A stretch of DNA of 64,000 nt from Dyadobacter beijingensis DSM 21582 (GTDB lineage: Bacteria; Bacteroidota; Bacteroidia; Cytophagales; Spirosomataceae), in contig NZ_KB907788.1 of the NCBI RefSeq assembly GCF_000382205.1, positions 930,001 through 994,000 on the forward strand. The letters run 5' to 3'. Every line of letters begins with the position of its first letter. Positions within the stretch are counted from its first letter, which is position 1. A program made the translations under genes and the position numbers. The notes below the pieces were generated by a model, which was given only the letters and a program-made list of their open reading frames with translations, did not search any database and was not told the origin of the DNA. Positions 1 through 9,189 of this stretch are shown piece by piece.

Positions 1-1209
1 CTGACGGAACTGCTTATGCAGCAATTCGGCCTTTTTGAGAAACAGCTGGAAGTTGAATACCTTTTCCGATTCCTCGACGTGGTGCTGGAATTCGGTAACC
101 GCAAGAGCAACCACCTCGGAGATTTTCTGAACTATTGGGAATCAGCGAGATATAAGTTCTCCATCACGGTGCCGGAAGGTACCGACGCTATCCGCATCAC
201 GACCATTCATAAATCCAAGGGATTGGAATACCCCGTGGTGATCATACCTTATGCGCACTGGAAAGTGACGCCGAACGCCCGCCTCGACCGGCTTTGGGTG
301 GATATGGATGATATTGATTATGAGGAAATTAAATTAGCCGATAGACCGAACTATACCCGCGCCAAACTCCGGAGCTCGATGGTGTCGGTGGTGAAGGAGC
401 TTGAAAATACGGTGGTAGGCGAACAGTACCGGGAGGAACAGATGCGGACGCTCATCGAAAACCTGAACCTGCTTTATGTCGCGTTCACGCGGCCTGTGCA
501 GCGCCTGTACGTGCTCGCGAAACGCGAAAGACGGTGGGAATCGGGGCAGCAGATCAACCACTGGCTGCGCGATTACCTGGGGCAGGAGGGCTTTGTACCG
601 GCCTGGGACGAAACCATTTCGAAATATGTGCTCTCGGAAGGATCGGGCGCGGCGCGGCACGCACACGTGAGCTCTGGTGCGAGCCCGTTTGTTTTGACAA
701 ATATATTGAGCAAGGACCGCACGGAATCGCTGCGCCTCCGCCGCATGGCCGACCGTATTTTCGACGTCCAGACTTTTGAGCCGCGCCACGACCGGCTGCA
801 AAAAATGCGCTATCTGCTCACCCGCCTGAAAACCGTTTCCGGCCTTCCCGACGCATTGGAAAAACTGGTAGGAGAAGGCATTTTCACCCGAAAAGAGACC
901 CGGGAAATTGAAAACCTCACGATCTCACTCTTGCAGGACCCGGCGCTGGAAGTGCTTTACCAGGACGAAAACCACATTCAAATCAACCGGGAGTTGCTCG
1001 TGCCAGGTGGTAAAATGCTCCATATAGACAGGGTCGTTCAGCGGCCGGGCGGCGAGTACATTTTCATGTCGTTCGTAGGCGGCAACAGTGCCGATGAACC
1101 AAGGCGTCATTTGAAGAAGCTGATCCGGACATTTTCGGAAAGCGGAAAACCTTCGCGCGGGGTATTGATAACGCTTGAAGATGAGTTGGTTGAATGGGTT
1201 GAACCGTAG
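1..1209 (+). CDS. UvrD/RecB (AddA-like) helicase, C-terminal part (5' end outside window)
   Basis: The reading frame is open from base 1, so only the last ~402 codons are present. It carries the C-terminal half of a superfamily 1A helicase: motif V-like TTIHKSKGLEYPVVIIPYA (nt ~200-255) and motif VI-like LLYVAFTRPVQRLYVLA (nt ~470-520). These motifs couple ATP hydrolysis to 3'-5' DNA unwinding in RecB/AddA proteins, which process double-strand breaks. The tail (nt ~780-1209) lies where RecB/AddA proteins have a PD-(D/E)XK nuclease. It keeps a DRVV segment (nt ~1027-1038), but the expected D-x-K stretch reads IFMSFVGG, so the nuclease looks inactive. Family assignment is firm. AddA rather than another UvrD-like helicase is an inference, because the ATP-binding half and any AddB partner lie outside the window. 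Confidence 0.85.
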   Translation: MTELLMQQFGLFEKQLEVEYLFRFLDVVLEFGNRKSNHLGDFLNYWESARYKFSITVPEGTDAIRITTIHKSKGLEYPVVIIPYAHWKVTPNARLDRLWVDMDDIDYEEIKLADRPNYTRAKLRSSMVSVVKELENTVVGEQYREEQMRTLIENLNLLYVAFTRPVQRLYVLAKRERRWESGQQINHWLRDYLGQEGFVPAWDETISKYVLSEGSGAARHAHVSSGASPFVLTNILSKDRTESLRLRRMADRIFDVQTFEPRHDRLQKMRYLLTRLKTVSGLPDALEKLVGEGIFTRKETREIENLTISLLQDPALEVLYQDENHIQINRELLVPGGKMLHIDRVVQRPGGEYIFMSFVGGNSADEPRRHLKKLIRTFSESGKPSRGVLITLEDELVEWVEP

Positions 1210-1344
1210 AAGTATTTTATTGAACTACAATTATAATCGCGGTAAAAACTTGTACGGGGAGGTCGTAATGCGGCCAAAAAGCGTTATTTTTCCGGATAAT
1301 CCTCCCAATCAGCATTTAGTACTACTTCTACGGGCTCAACGTTT

Positions 1345-4300
1345 ATGCAACTTACTTTTCAGCGCCAGGTTCTGCTGGGTATCTCATTTTCAATCCTTTT
1401 GGTTCTTGTCGTAGGCTACGTGTCCTACAATGCCATCCTGATCCAGCAGGAAAACGCCGGCTGGGTGGACCATACCCGCGAGGTAATGCGGGTCTCAACG
1501 GCCGTTAAAAACCGCCTGCTTGCGGCCGAGGCCAATGTGCGTGGCTTCGCTATTACGGGTAACCGCTCTTTCGAAACGACGTATCTCCGAGCTTCCGACG
1601 ACATCTGGAACGACGTGGAAGCGCTGCGGAAGCTGGTTCGTGACAATAAAACGCAGAGCGCACGCGTGGATTCGCTTTCCGGGCTGCTGGAAGCGCGCGT
1701 GGGCCTGATGAGCCGCCAATATGAGATACTGAAAGCCGGGAAGTACAGCATCGACACGATCCAGCATATTGTTTTGCAGGGAAAAGAGCTTTCGTCCAAA
1801 ATCGAGTTTAACTTCCGCCGTATCGAAAACATGGAAGAGGGCTTGCTCACGGAGCGTGAACAGATCGCTTCGATCAGTTCTTCGAAAGCGAAACAGTATA
1901 TCATGTTCGGGTCGTCGATATTTTTCCTGGTGATCCTGATGCTTTATTATTTTATCCGCAAAACTTACCTGGCGCAATTGGCCAGCGAGAAGGCTATACA
2001 ATTGACGAACAGTCAGTTGGAAGATCTTGCGAGAGAAGATCAGGAGAAAAACTGGATATTGAATGCGGCCATGGACCTGTCGAGCGCCGTACGCGGAGAG
2101 CCGACACTGACGGAGCTTTCGGAGCGTTTTACGCAGAAGCTGGTGGAAATAAGCGGAGCGCAGGTAGCTGTCATGTACCTCATGGCCCGCTCGGGTGATA
2201 TACTTGAACGTTCGGCGGTGTATGCCGGCCCGGCCTCGGCTAATGCCCCCGAGCGTATTCCGCTGGGCGAAGGCGTGGTGGGGCAATTCGCGGCAGACAA
2301 AGGGAAGTTGAAACGGCTTGACGTCGCGGCCGGGTATTTGCAGATCAAGACAGCCATCGGTCAGGCGGCACCGGGGCTTGTGTTGTTGAAAAACATCAAA
2401 TTCGACGGTACCGTAGCCGGTGTGATCGAGATCGGCTATCTGAACGACCCGGGACAGAAGGTCGTGAAATTGCTCGAAATGGTTTCCGACAACGTGGCCG
2501 TTGCCATTACCGCCTCGCGGGCACGGGAAATCGCCAATGAATTACTGGAAAAAACGCAGTTGCAGGCCGAGGAGCTGGAAAGCCAGCAGGAAGAGCTTCG
2601 TGTGACCAACGAGGAGCTTACCCGGCAGACCTCGCTATTGCAGGTGTCGGAAGAAGAGCTCCGCGTGCAGCAGGAAGAGCTGAAACAGATCAATACCGAG
2701 CTGGAAGAGAAGGCTTTCATGCTCGAAGAGCAGAAGCGGACGATCGAGGAGGCACGCGACCAGATCCAGATCAAGGCCGACGAACTGGAGCGGAGCGGCC
2801 GTTTCAAAAGTGAGTTTTTGGCCAATATGAGCCATGAGCTCCGTACGCCGCTGAACAGTATCCTCATTTTGTCGCGGATTCTGGGAGAAAACAAAGGGGC
2901 AAGGCTGAGCGAGGAAGAGCAGCGCTACGCCTCGGTGATCTATAATTCCGGTAACGACCTGCTGACGCTGATCAACGACATTCTCGACCTGGCGAAAGTA
3001 GAGGCCGGGAAAATAGAGCTGGTACACGAAAACATCGGTACAGAAAGCATTTTGACGGAAATCAGGAGCACATTCCAGAAGATAGCGGAGAACAAGGGGC
3101 TGGAATTGGAGATCGGAAAAGCGGATTCGTGCCCTGCTGCCTTATTCACTGACCATACGAGGTTGCTCCAAATTTTGCGTAACCTCATTTCCAATGCCGT
3201 CAAATTCACCTCGGCACCCGGTAAAGTGTCGCTCATCGTTTCCAAACAGGACGATCAGCTGCATTTCGAGGTGGCCGACACGGGCATCGGTATCCCGCTC
3301 GAAAAGCAGGCGTCGATTTTCGAGGCATTCCAGCAGGCCGATGGTTCTACCAGCCGCAAATACGGCGGTACCGGGCTAGGGCTGTCGATCAGCCGCGAGC
3401 TGGCGAGTCTGTTCAGCGGGTCGATCTCGCTCAGAAGCACGCCGGGCGCAGGCTCCGTGTTTACCTTGAAAATCCCTTACCTGACGGAAACCGATGCGCA
3501 GACAGACCATATGCAGCCGGAACCAGTGGCCGAGGCGGTTCAAATCGAAACGCCGGTGAAAACGCCGGAAAATGGCCGTGCGGCACGCCTGCTGCTGATC
3601 GAGGACGACGAGATTTTCGCAGCCGACATGGCTGCCAAAGCGCAGTCCAGCGGTTTCGAGGTGCAGACAGCCGCCAGCGGGCGTGCGGCGCTGGAAATGG
3701 TAGGCGCATTTAACCCCACCGCCATTATCCTTGACATGCATTTGCCCGATATGGAAGGGGAGGCGGTGCTGAAAGAATTGAAAAGCGACACCCGCACGCG
3801 CCTGATCCCCGTGCATACGGTATCATCGGGCGACTATTTTGATGAGGAAATGCTGAAAAACGGGGCGATCGGCTTCATGCAGAAACCGGTAGACGAGCGC
3901 TCGGCACAGCAGATATTCAGCGCGTTGAGGCTGGAAGGGAAGAACCTCGACCAGCAGCGCATCCTGCTGATCGAGGACGATGCTTACCAAAGCAAGTACC
4001 TGGGCGATTTCCTGACGGGCAACAACATTTTCGTACTGTACGCTTATTCGGCCGCCGAAGCATTGAATATCCTCGAAACCGACCGCGTGGACGGCATCAT
4101 CCTCGACGTACGCCTGGCTGATATGAACGGCCTCGACCTGCTGGATACCATCAAGAAGAACCCGCAGTGGAGTGCATTGCCTGTGGTAGTGAACACGGCC
4201 GAAGACCTTACCCAGGCCGATTTGAGCCGCGTGATGAAATATGCGCACCCCGTGGTGATCAAAACGAAGAAATCCAACGAGCGGCTGCTCGACGAGGTGA

Positions 4301-4770
4301 AGCTTTTCCTCAAAAAAATACAGCCGAAAGCGCCGGAGCCTGAGGCGCCGAAAGAGACATTCAGCAATGCGGTAGTGAATGCGGGACAAATGTTTTTAGG
4401 TAAAAAAATCCTCCTGGCCGACGACGATATGCGCAACATTTTTGCGCTCAGCGCCGTGCTGGAAGACGCCGGTTTCTCGATCGAAATCGCGACGAACGGT
4501 AAGGAGGCGATTGCGAAGCTGGAAGACAATCCCGAAGTGGAACTGATCCTGATGGACGTGATGATGCCCGAAATGGACGGCATCGAAGCCACGCGGCGGA
4601 TCAGGGAGGTGCCGCGGTGGGTGAATATCCCCATTATCGCGGTGACGGCCAAGGCTATGCAGGGCGACCGCGAGCAATGCCTTGAAGCGGGTGCCAACGA
4701 TTACATTTCAAAACCTGTGGACGTTGACAAGCTACTTTCGCTCATCAAGGTCTGGTTACACGCTGCGTAG
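1345..4770 (+). CDS. Hybrid histidine kinase: CHASE3-GAF-HisKA-HATPase with three receiver domains
   Basis: A 1141-residue membrane hybrid sensor kinase. Two membrane helices (about residues 8-30 and 187-207) enclose a helical CHASE3-type sensor. A GAF-like domain (~232-390) and a long Glu/Gln-rich coiled coil (~392-485) follow. HisKA has its phospho-acceptor His at H497 in ANMSHELRTPLN. The ATPase shows an N-box NAVKFT, DTGIGIP and GGTGLGLSIS. Three receivers follow with acceptor aspartates D797, D921 and D1071; the last is the most canonical (LMDVMMPEMDG). No DNA-binding output is present, so the signal must be handed on, possibly to proteins encoded downstream. The next gene starts 3 nt after the stop, indicating one transcription unit with cheR and cheB. 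ATG start at 1345; the ligand is unknown. Confidence 0.95.
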   Translation: MQLTFQRQVLLGISFSILLVLVVGYVSYNAILIQQENAGWVDHTREVMRVSTAVKNRLLAAEANVRGFAITGNRSFETTYLRASDDIWNDVEALRKLVRDNKTQSARVDSLSGLLEARVGLMSRQYEILKAGKYSIDTIQHIVLQGKELSSKIEFNFRRIENMEEGLLTEREQIASISSSKAKQYIMFGSSIFFLVILMLYYFIRKTYLAQLASEKAIQLTNSQLEDLAREDQEKNWILNAAMDLSSAVRGEPTLTELSERFTQKLVEISGAQVAVMYLMARSGDILERSAVYAGPASANAPERIPLGEGVVGQFAADKGKLKRLDVAAGYLQIKTAIGQAAPGLVLLKNIKFDGTVAGVIEIGYLNDPGQKVVKLLEMVSDNVAVAITASRAREIANELLEKTQLQAEELESQQEELRVTNEELTRQTSLLQVSEEELRVQQEELKQINTELEEKAFMLEEQKRTIEEARDQIQIKADELERSGRFKSEFLANMSHELRTPLNSILILSRILGENKGARLSEEEQRYASVIYNSGNDLLTLINDILDLAKVEAGKIELVHENIGTESILTEIRSTFQKIAENKGLELEIGKADSCPAALFTDHTRLLQILRNLISNAVKFTSAPGKVSLIVSKQDDQLHFEVADTGIGIPLEKQASIFEAFQQADGSTSRKYGGTGLGLSISRELASLFSGSISLRSTPGAGSVFTLKIPYLTETDAQTDHMQPEPVAEAVQIETPVKTPENGRAARLLLIEDDEIFAADMAAKAQSSGFEVQTAASGRAALEMVGAFNPTAIILDMHLPDMEGEAVLKELKSDTRTRLIPVHTVSSGDYFDEEMLKNGAIGFMQKPVDERSAQQIFSALRLEGKNLDQQRILLIEDDAYQSKYLGDFLTGNNIFVLYAYSAAEALNILETDRVDGIILDVRLADMNGLDLLDTIKKNPQWSALPVVVNTAEDLTQADLSRVMKYAHPVVIKTKKSNERLLDEVKLFLKKIQPKAPEPEAPKETFSNAVVNAGQMFLGKKILLADDDMRNIFALSAVLEDAGFSIEIATNGKEAIAKLEDNPEVELILMDVMMPEMDGIEATRRIREVPRWVNIPIIAVTAKAMQGDREQCLEAGANDYISKPVDVDKLLSLIKVWLHAA

Positions 4771-4773
4771 GAT

Positions 4774-5589
4774 ATGGTACTCATGGAATATCCGGAACTG
4801 GAAGTACTGATCGCGCAGATCAGGGAAATATCGGGGTTCGATTTTTCGGGGTATGCACGGCCGTCGCTGTTGCGGCGGGCGAGCCGGTACCTTGCCAACC
4901 ACAAAATGAACCACGAACAACTGCTTGTGCATATTGAGCCGGGCGGGCGGGTCGTGTATGACCTCATTCAGGAGCTGACCGTCAATTACTCGGAAATGTT
5001 CCGGGATGCGGACTTTTTCATGAAAGTGCGGACGGAAGTCTTCACTTACCTCGAATCGTATCCCACACTCCGCTTTTGGGTGGCGGGCTGCGCCACGGGC
5101 GAGGAGGCTTATTCGATGGCTATATTCTTGAAAGAAGCCGGCTTCCTGAACCGTTCGCTCATTTACGCGACGGACCTCAGCAACAAGGCGCTGACAGCGG
5201 CCAGGGAAGGTGTTTTTACATTGGGCAATGCACGCACGTATTCGGAAAACTACCTGGCGGCGGGCGGAAAGCATTCACTGTCGGACTATTACCACGTGGC
5301 TTATAACAAGGCCGTCATGGTCCCGGATCTGCGCAGGAACATTGTTTTTTCGATGCATGACCTGACGGGCGACGGCGTCTTTAACGAGTTTCAGTTTATC
5401 AGCTGCCGCAATGTGATGATCTATTTCACGCTGGAACTCCGCCGAAAAGTATTCCGGCTTTTGTATGACAGTCTCAGCATGTTAGGTTTTCTTTGCCTGG
5501 GGAAACGGGAAACGCTGCGCTATTCGGGATTGGAAGAGAATTTTAAGATCATCGATAGCACGTTGAACATTTATCAGAAGATCAGATGA
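4774..5589 (+). CDS. cheR: CheR-type protein-glutamate methyltransferase
   Basis: A 271-residue SAM-dependent methyltransferase of the CheR family. Classical members methylate glutamates of chemoreceptors. The N-terminal helical segment holds NYSEMFRD (residues 71-78), matching the CheR N-x-[ST]-x-[FM]-F/R region. The SAM-binding loop is VAGCATGEEAYSMA (~103-116), with the typical GC-TGEE core, and SCRNVMIYF lies further on. No receptor, CheA or CheW gene is visible here, so the target is unknown. In Bacteroidota such orphan CheR/CheB pairs usually accompany hybrid kinases. A second in-frame ATG lies three codons in (4783) and cannot be excluded as the start. The stop overlaps the next start in ATGA, implying translational coupling. 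Confidence 0.93.
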   Translation: MVLMEYPELEVLIAQIREISGFDFSGYARPSLLRRASRYLANHKMNHEQLLVHIEPGGRVVYDLIQELTVNYSEMFRDADFFMKVRTEVFTYLESYPTLRFWVAGCATGEEAYSMAIFLKEAGFLNRSLIYATDLSNKALTAAREGVFTLGNARTYSENYLAAGGKHSLSDYYHVAYNKAVMVPDLRRNIVFSMHDLTGDGVFNEFQFISCRNVMIYFTLELRRKVFRLLYDSLSMLGFLCLGKRETLRYSGLEENFKIIDSTLNIYQKIR

Positions 5590-6170
5590 ACAAAGCAGGA
5601 GATAATGGTCCGCTCAGTCTCGTGCTCGTTGGCGGCTCGTCGGGGAGTTTTGTGATTTTCGAGGAAATGATCAGGCTGATCAGGCGCCCATTGTCTTTTG
5701 CATTGGTATTCGTGCTGCACCGGGGCAAATCCAGTACCGCCGTTTTACCCGAGTTATTTAAAAATAAAACCAATGTAGTGATGAGTGAGCCGTACCATCT
5801 GGACCCGATCAAGGTGAATTCGATTTACTTCGCTTACCCGGATTACCACCTGCTGATCGGCCCCGACGCCCGGTTTTACTATGATTGTTCAGAAAAGGAC
5901 TTCTTTTCGCGGCCTTCCATCGATGCGACATTCATGTCGGCGGCGGTTTCAGGGATACCGGTTAAAGCGGCCATGCTGTTTTCCGGTTCGAGCGCAGATG
6001 GTGCCCAGGGCATGAAAACCCTGGCCGAAAAGGGCTATCCTACGTACGTGCAGGACCCCGCGGAGGCGGAGTCGCGGCGCATGCCCGAGGAAGCCATCGC
6101 CGCTTATGAAAAACATCATGTAATGGCCGATGGGAACCTCTTTTCAATAATCAACGATATACTTCAATAG
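5586..6170 (+). CDS. cheB: CheB-type protein-glutamate methylesterase, catalytic domain only
   Basis: A 194-residue protein equal to the CheB effector domain without the usual N-terminal receiver. CheB removes methyl groups from, or deamidates, receptor glutamates. The catalytic triad is readable: Ser in GGSSGS (S18), His in VLHRG (H45) and Asp in SGSSADGAQGM (D138). The lack of a receiver means it cannot be switched by phosphorylation in cis. Activity may instead depend on the neighbouring hybrid kinases or on constitutive balance with CheR. The start codon overlaps the cheR stop (ATGA). It is followed after 17 nt by a second hybrid kinase on the same strand, so the four genes probably form one operon. 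Confidence 0.92.
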   Translation: MNKAGDNGPLSLVLVGGSSGSFVIFEEMIRLIRRPLSFALVFVLHRGKSSTAVLPELFKNKTNVVMSEPYHLDPIKVNSIYFAYPDYHLLIGPDARFYYDCSEKDFFSRPSIDATFMSAAVSGIPVKAAMLFSGSSADGAQGMKTLAEKGYPTYVQDPAEAESRRMPEEAIAAYEKHHVMADGNLFSIINDILQ

Positions 6171-6187
6171 CTACTCAACGATAACCC

Positions 6188-8131
6188 ATGGAGAATACAA
6201 AGATCCTATTGCTTGACGACCGGGAAGAGAACCTGATCTCGCTCAAAGCGATCCTCAACCGCGACGACATCGAAATATACGCTACGACTTCGCCCAACGA
6301 GGCGTTGCGGATCGTGTGGGAGAGCGATATCGCGGTGGCGCTGGTAGACGTGCAAATGCCGGGAATGGACGGTTTCGAATTTGCCGAGACGCTTTTTTCC
6401 AATCCCAAAACCCGCGAAATCCTGATCGTTTTCGTGACGGCTATTTCCAAAGAAACTACGTACGCGGTGCGAGGCCTCAAAACCGGTGCTATCGATTACC
6501 TCTACAAACCGCTCGATCCTTATATTACCAATGCGAAAGTCGACTCGCTGATTAAACTCGCGCGCAGCCAGCGCGAGATCCGCGACAAGAACAAACTGCT
6601 GGAAAACTACGCGACGATCGTCCTGAATTCTCCGGATATTATTGCCACCGTGGAGCCCGATACCGGCTCTATATTGTCCATTAATCCATCGGTGGAAACG
6701 ATTTTGGGCATTACCCCGGCTTCGCTGGTGAAGACATCCGTGCTGGACCTGCTGGTAGACCCGGCGAAATCGTCGCTGCGCGAGGTGCTGGTGAAACGCA
6801 GTTTTATCGGCGGAGAAACGATCGTCGTCGAGGACCAGTTTTATGGCCGGCTCCGGCAGCCTGTCTGGCTCGAACTCCGCATCATGTATAAAAACAGGCT
6901 CCTTTTTGTGAACCTGCACGATGTGGAAAAGCGCAAAGCGCACGAGCTGGCGCTGATAGATGCGCAGACGCAGGCGGAAAAGGCCCGCAAAACGAAGGAA
7001 TCGTTCCTGGCCAATATGAGCCATGAGATCCGCACGCCGCTGAACGGCATTATCGGTTTGGGGAACCTGTTGTCGGCCACGGAGCTGAACGATGCACAAA
7101 CGGAATTGGTGAGTATGCTCCGGCAGTCGTCGGGCTCGCTGCTGAACATTTTGAACGACATCCTCGACATTTCGAAAATCGACGACGGTAAGTTCTCCAT
7201 TATCCCAACGTCTACCGACCTCCGGGTACTCGGCAAAGGCATTGTCGATTTAATGCAATTCAAGGCGGACGAAAAGCAGCTCGGACTGCGGCTCGAAATA
7301 GGTGACAATGTGCCCGAATGCGTCACCGTGGATGGCTTGCGTTTGAACCAGATCCTGCTGAATTTGGTAGGTAATGCATTGAAATTCACGGAAAATGGGA
7401 GCGTTGTCCTGAAAATGGAGCATATTTCCAAAGCGGCTACCGGGCATAGCATCCGCTTTACGGTGCAAGACTCCGGCATCGGTATGACGGCAGAACAGCT
7501 AGCCAATATTTTCTCCGAATACGGGCAGGCATCCGAGAATACATCGCACCAATACGGGGGTACCGGGCTTGGGCTCACCATTTCACAGAAACTCGTGCGG
7601 CTCATGGGCAGCGAACTGGAAGTAAACAGCCGTTTCAGGGAGGGTAGCCAGTTCTTTTTTACATTGCTCGTCCCGGATGCCAACGAGAAGGGCAGCGACG
7701 CCAAACCGGCTGTTCCGTTCCAGAACCTGCCGCCATTCGAAGGCAAAAAGGTGCTCGTGGCGGAAGACAACCCTGTGAATGCATTGCTTTTGCGCAAATA
7801 CCTGAAAGCCTGGCAACTCAACGCCGTGGTGGTAGGCAATGGAAAAGGGGCGGTGGACCAGCTGCGCGAAGAAATGTTCGACCTGATCATCATGGATACC
7901 CGCATGCCCGAAATGGACGGCTTCCAGGCCGCGCGCTTCGCACGGGAGGAACTGCATGTGCGCACGCCCATCCTGTCGCTATCGGCCACCGTTTTGCCGG
8001 AAGAGGTCGCCCAGGCGCTGGAATCCGGCATGAACGATACGCTCTCCAAGCCGTTCGAGCCGGAGAAGCTGCACCAAAAGATAGGCCTGCTCCTTTCAAC
8101 CTTTGCCACGCCGGCCGTGTCACAGTTTTGA
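6188..8131 (+). CDS. Hybrid histidine kinase: REC-PAS-HisKA-HATPase-REC
   Basis: A 647-residue soluble hybrid kinase with no membrane segment. The N-terminal receiver (1-~125) has acceptor D54 in ALVDVQMPGMDG. A PAS-like domain (~140-265) contains SPDIIATVEPDTGSILSIN. HisKA carries H279 in ANMSHEIRTPLNGIIG. The ATPase shows NALKFTENG, DSGIGM and GGTGLGLTIS. A C-terminal receiver (~525-640) has D570 in IIMDTRMPEMDG. The leading receiver makes this kinase a likely recipient of phosphate from the membrane kinase encoded upstream, giving a kinase-to-kinase relay with CheR/CheB as modulators. No output domain is present. This is the last gene of the 1345-8131 cluster. Confidence 0.95.
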   Translation: MENTKILLLDDREENLISLKAILNRDDIEIYATTSPNEALRIVWESDIAVALVDVQMPGMDGFEFAETLFSNPKTREILIVFVTAISKETTYAVRGLKTGAIDYLYKPLDPYITNAKVDSLIKLARSQREIRDKNKLLENYATIVLNSPDIIATVEPDTGSILSINPSVETILGITPASLVKTSVLDLLVDPAKSSLREVLVKRSFIGGETIVVEDQFYGRLRQPVWLELRIMYKNRLLFVNLHDVEKRKAHELALIDAQTQAEKARKTKESFLANMSHEIRTPLNGIIGLGNLLSATELNDAQTELVSMLRQSSGSLLNILNDILDISKIDDGKFSIIPTSTDLRVLGKGIVDLMQFKADEKQLGLRLEIGDNVPECVTVDGLRLNQILLNLVGNALKFTENGSVVLKMEHISKAATGHSIRFTVQDSGIGMTAEQLANIFSEYGQASENTSHQYGGTGLGLTISQKLVRLMGSELEVNSRFREGSQFFFTLLVPDANEKGSDAKPAVPFQNLPPFEGKKVLVAEDNPVNALLLRKYLKAWQLNAVVVGNGKGAVDQLREEMFDLIIMDTRMPEMDGFQAARFAREELHVRTPILSLSATVLPEEVAQALESGMNDTLSKPFEPEKLHQKIGLLLSTFATPAVSQF

Positions 8132-8217
8132 GTTGCAACGATTTCAGCCCTGTTTTCGTAATGATTATTTGCAGGAATTCGTTGTAGAAAGAGTAGTTCT
8201 AATTGATAAAACAACAA

Positions 8218-8985
8218 ATGAAAACAACCAGAAACAGTTGGTCATTGCTGCTGTTGATAGCCCTCGGCGCTTGTAGTTCGTCCAAAACGATGCCTTACGA
8301 ATCGAAATGGAACGCGCCATTCTCTTATGTGGATGAAATCAAGCCCGACCAGCAAGACCAGCGCTCACGGCTGCGTTACGGGATCATCAACGACGATCAG
8401 TACGTGTACATTACGCTCAAAACGAAGGATCCCAACACGATCCAGAACATTCTGGGCAGCGGCCTGAAAATCGCGTTCAGCCCGGCAGGGCAGAAAAAAG
8501 AAGCCTACGCGCTCACATTCCCCGTGGTCATGAAGGAGGACCGAAAGGCATTGCGCCGCATCGAAACCGACCTTCCGAATAGCCTCGGCCTCGATCTGCT
8601 CCTCGATTCCTACAATAAGGAAGCGGTTTGGAAAGACCGCGAAGGCCAGCACCTGATCGACCTCGTGCGCCCGGACGGGAGCATTAAATCACATATCACG
8701 ATGGACCGCAACGGCGAGCTCACCGAGCAGATAGCGATACCTTTCGCATTGATGAATGTAAACGCCCGCGAAACGGCGATGATGGGTATGAGCATCAAGG
8801 TCGACGGACAATCATCGTCTAACTCCGGTTTCAGCCCGCGTATCGGAATCGGCCTGGGCGGCGGCATCGGTATGGGAGGTGGAATGGGTGTAGGCATTGG
8901 TACCGGCGGCTACAATTCCCGTTACAACGGCAACGAACGGAATGTGGATATTCGCCTGGAAGTGCAGTTAGCAAGGGCTAATTAG
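8218..8985 (+). CDS. Predicted lipoprotein with glycine-rich C-terminus, function unknown
   Basis: A 255-residue protein. The ATG at 8218 is preferred over a TTG five codons upstream because it starts directly with a lipoprotein signal: MKTTRNS, a Leu-rich core, then lipobox ALGAC with lipid-acceptor C19. The mature part (20-~200) is beta-rich, with no motif I recognise for certain. The tail (~210-240, nt ~8848-8930) is an imperfect GGxGMGxG repeat around IGLGGGIGMGGGMGVGIG. It is probably anchored in the outer membrane or periplasmic face. An 86-nt gap separates it from the kinase upstream, so it may have its own promoter. A strong terminator follows 22 nt after the stop. Confidence 0.75.
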   Translation: MKTTRNSWSLLLLIALGACSSSKTMPYESKWNAPFSYVDEIKPDQQDQRSRLRYGIINDDQYVYITLKTKDPNTIQNILGSGLKIAFSPAGQKKEAYALTFPVVMKEDRKALRRIETDLPNSLGLDLLLDSYNKEAVWKDREGQHLIDLVRPDGSIKSHITMDRNGELTEQIAIPFALMNVNARETAMMGMSIKVDGQSSSNSGFSPRIGIGLGGGIGMGGGMGVGIGTGGYNSRYNGNERNVDIRLEVQLARAN

Positions 8986-9007
8986 ATAGCCCTTACCCGG
9001 AATTTCG

Positions 9008-9036
9008 GCCCGCTGTGTCATGCAGCGGGCTTTTTT
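9008..9036 (+). terminator. Rho-independent terminator after the lipoprotein gene
   Basis: A perfect 8-bp GC-rich stem (GCCCGCTG / CAGCGGGC) with a 7-nt loop is followed by six Ts. It lies 22 nt after the lipoprotein stop and ends that transcription unit before the ClC gene. Confidence 0.9.
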
Positions 9037-9189
9037 ATTTACACACATGTATCTGATAAAGAAATAGTTGACCACTGTTAGGTATTTTAACATATCGATT
9101 TGGTGCCGGTAAGCCATGTCTGCCGGATTCAGGAATGCTATTTTTAGCAATTCATAAAAGCGAGTAGCCCGCCCCGTAACAGATCGATT

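Noticed and set aside
6841-8217. A 458-codon minus-strand frame
   Set aside because: Opposite to the second hybrid kinase gene, which is complete; Ser-rich shadow product.
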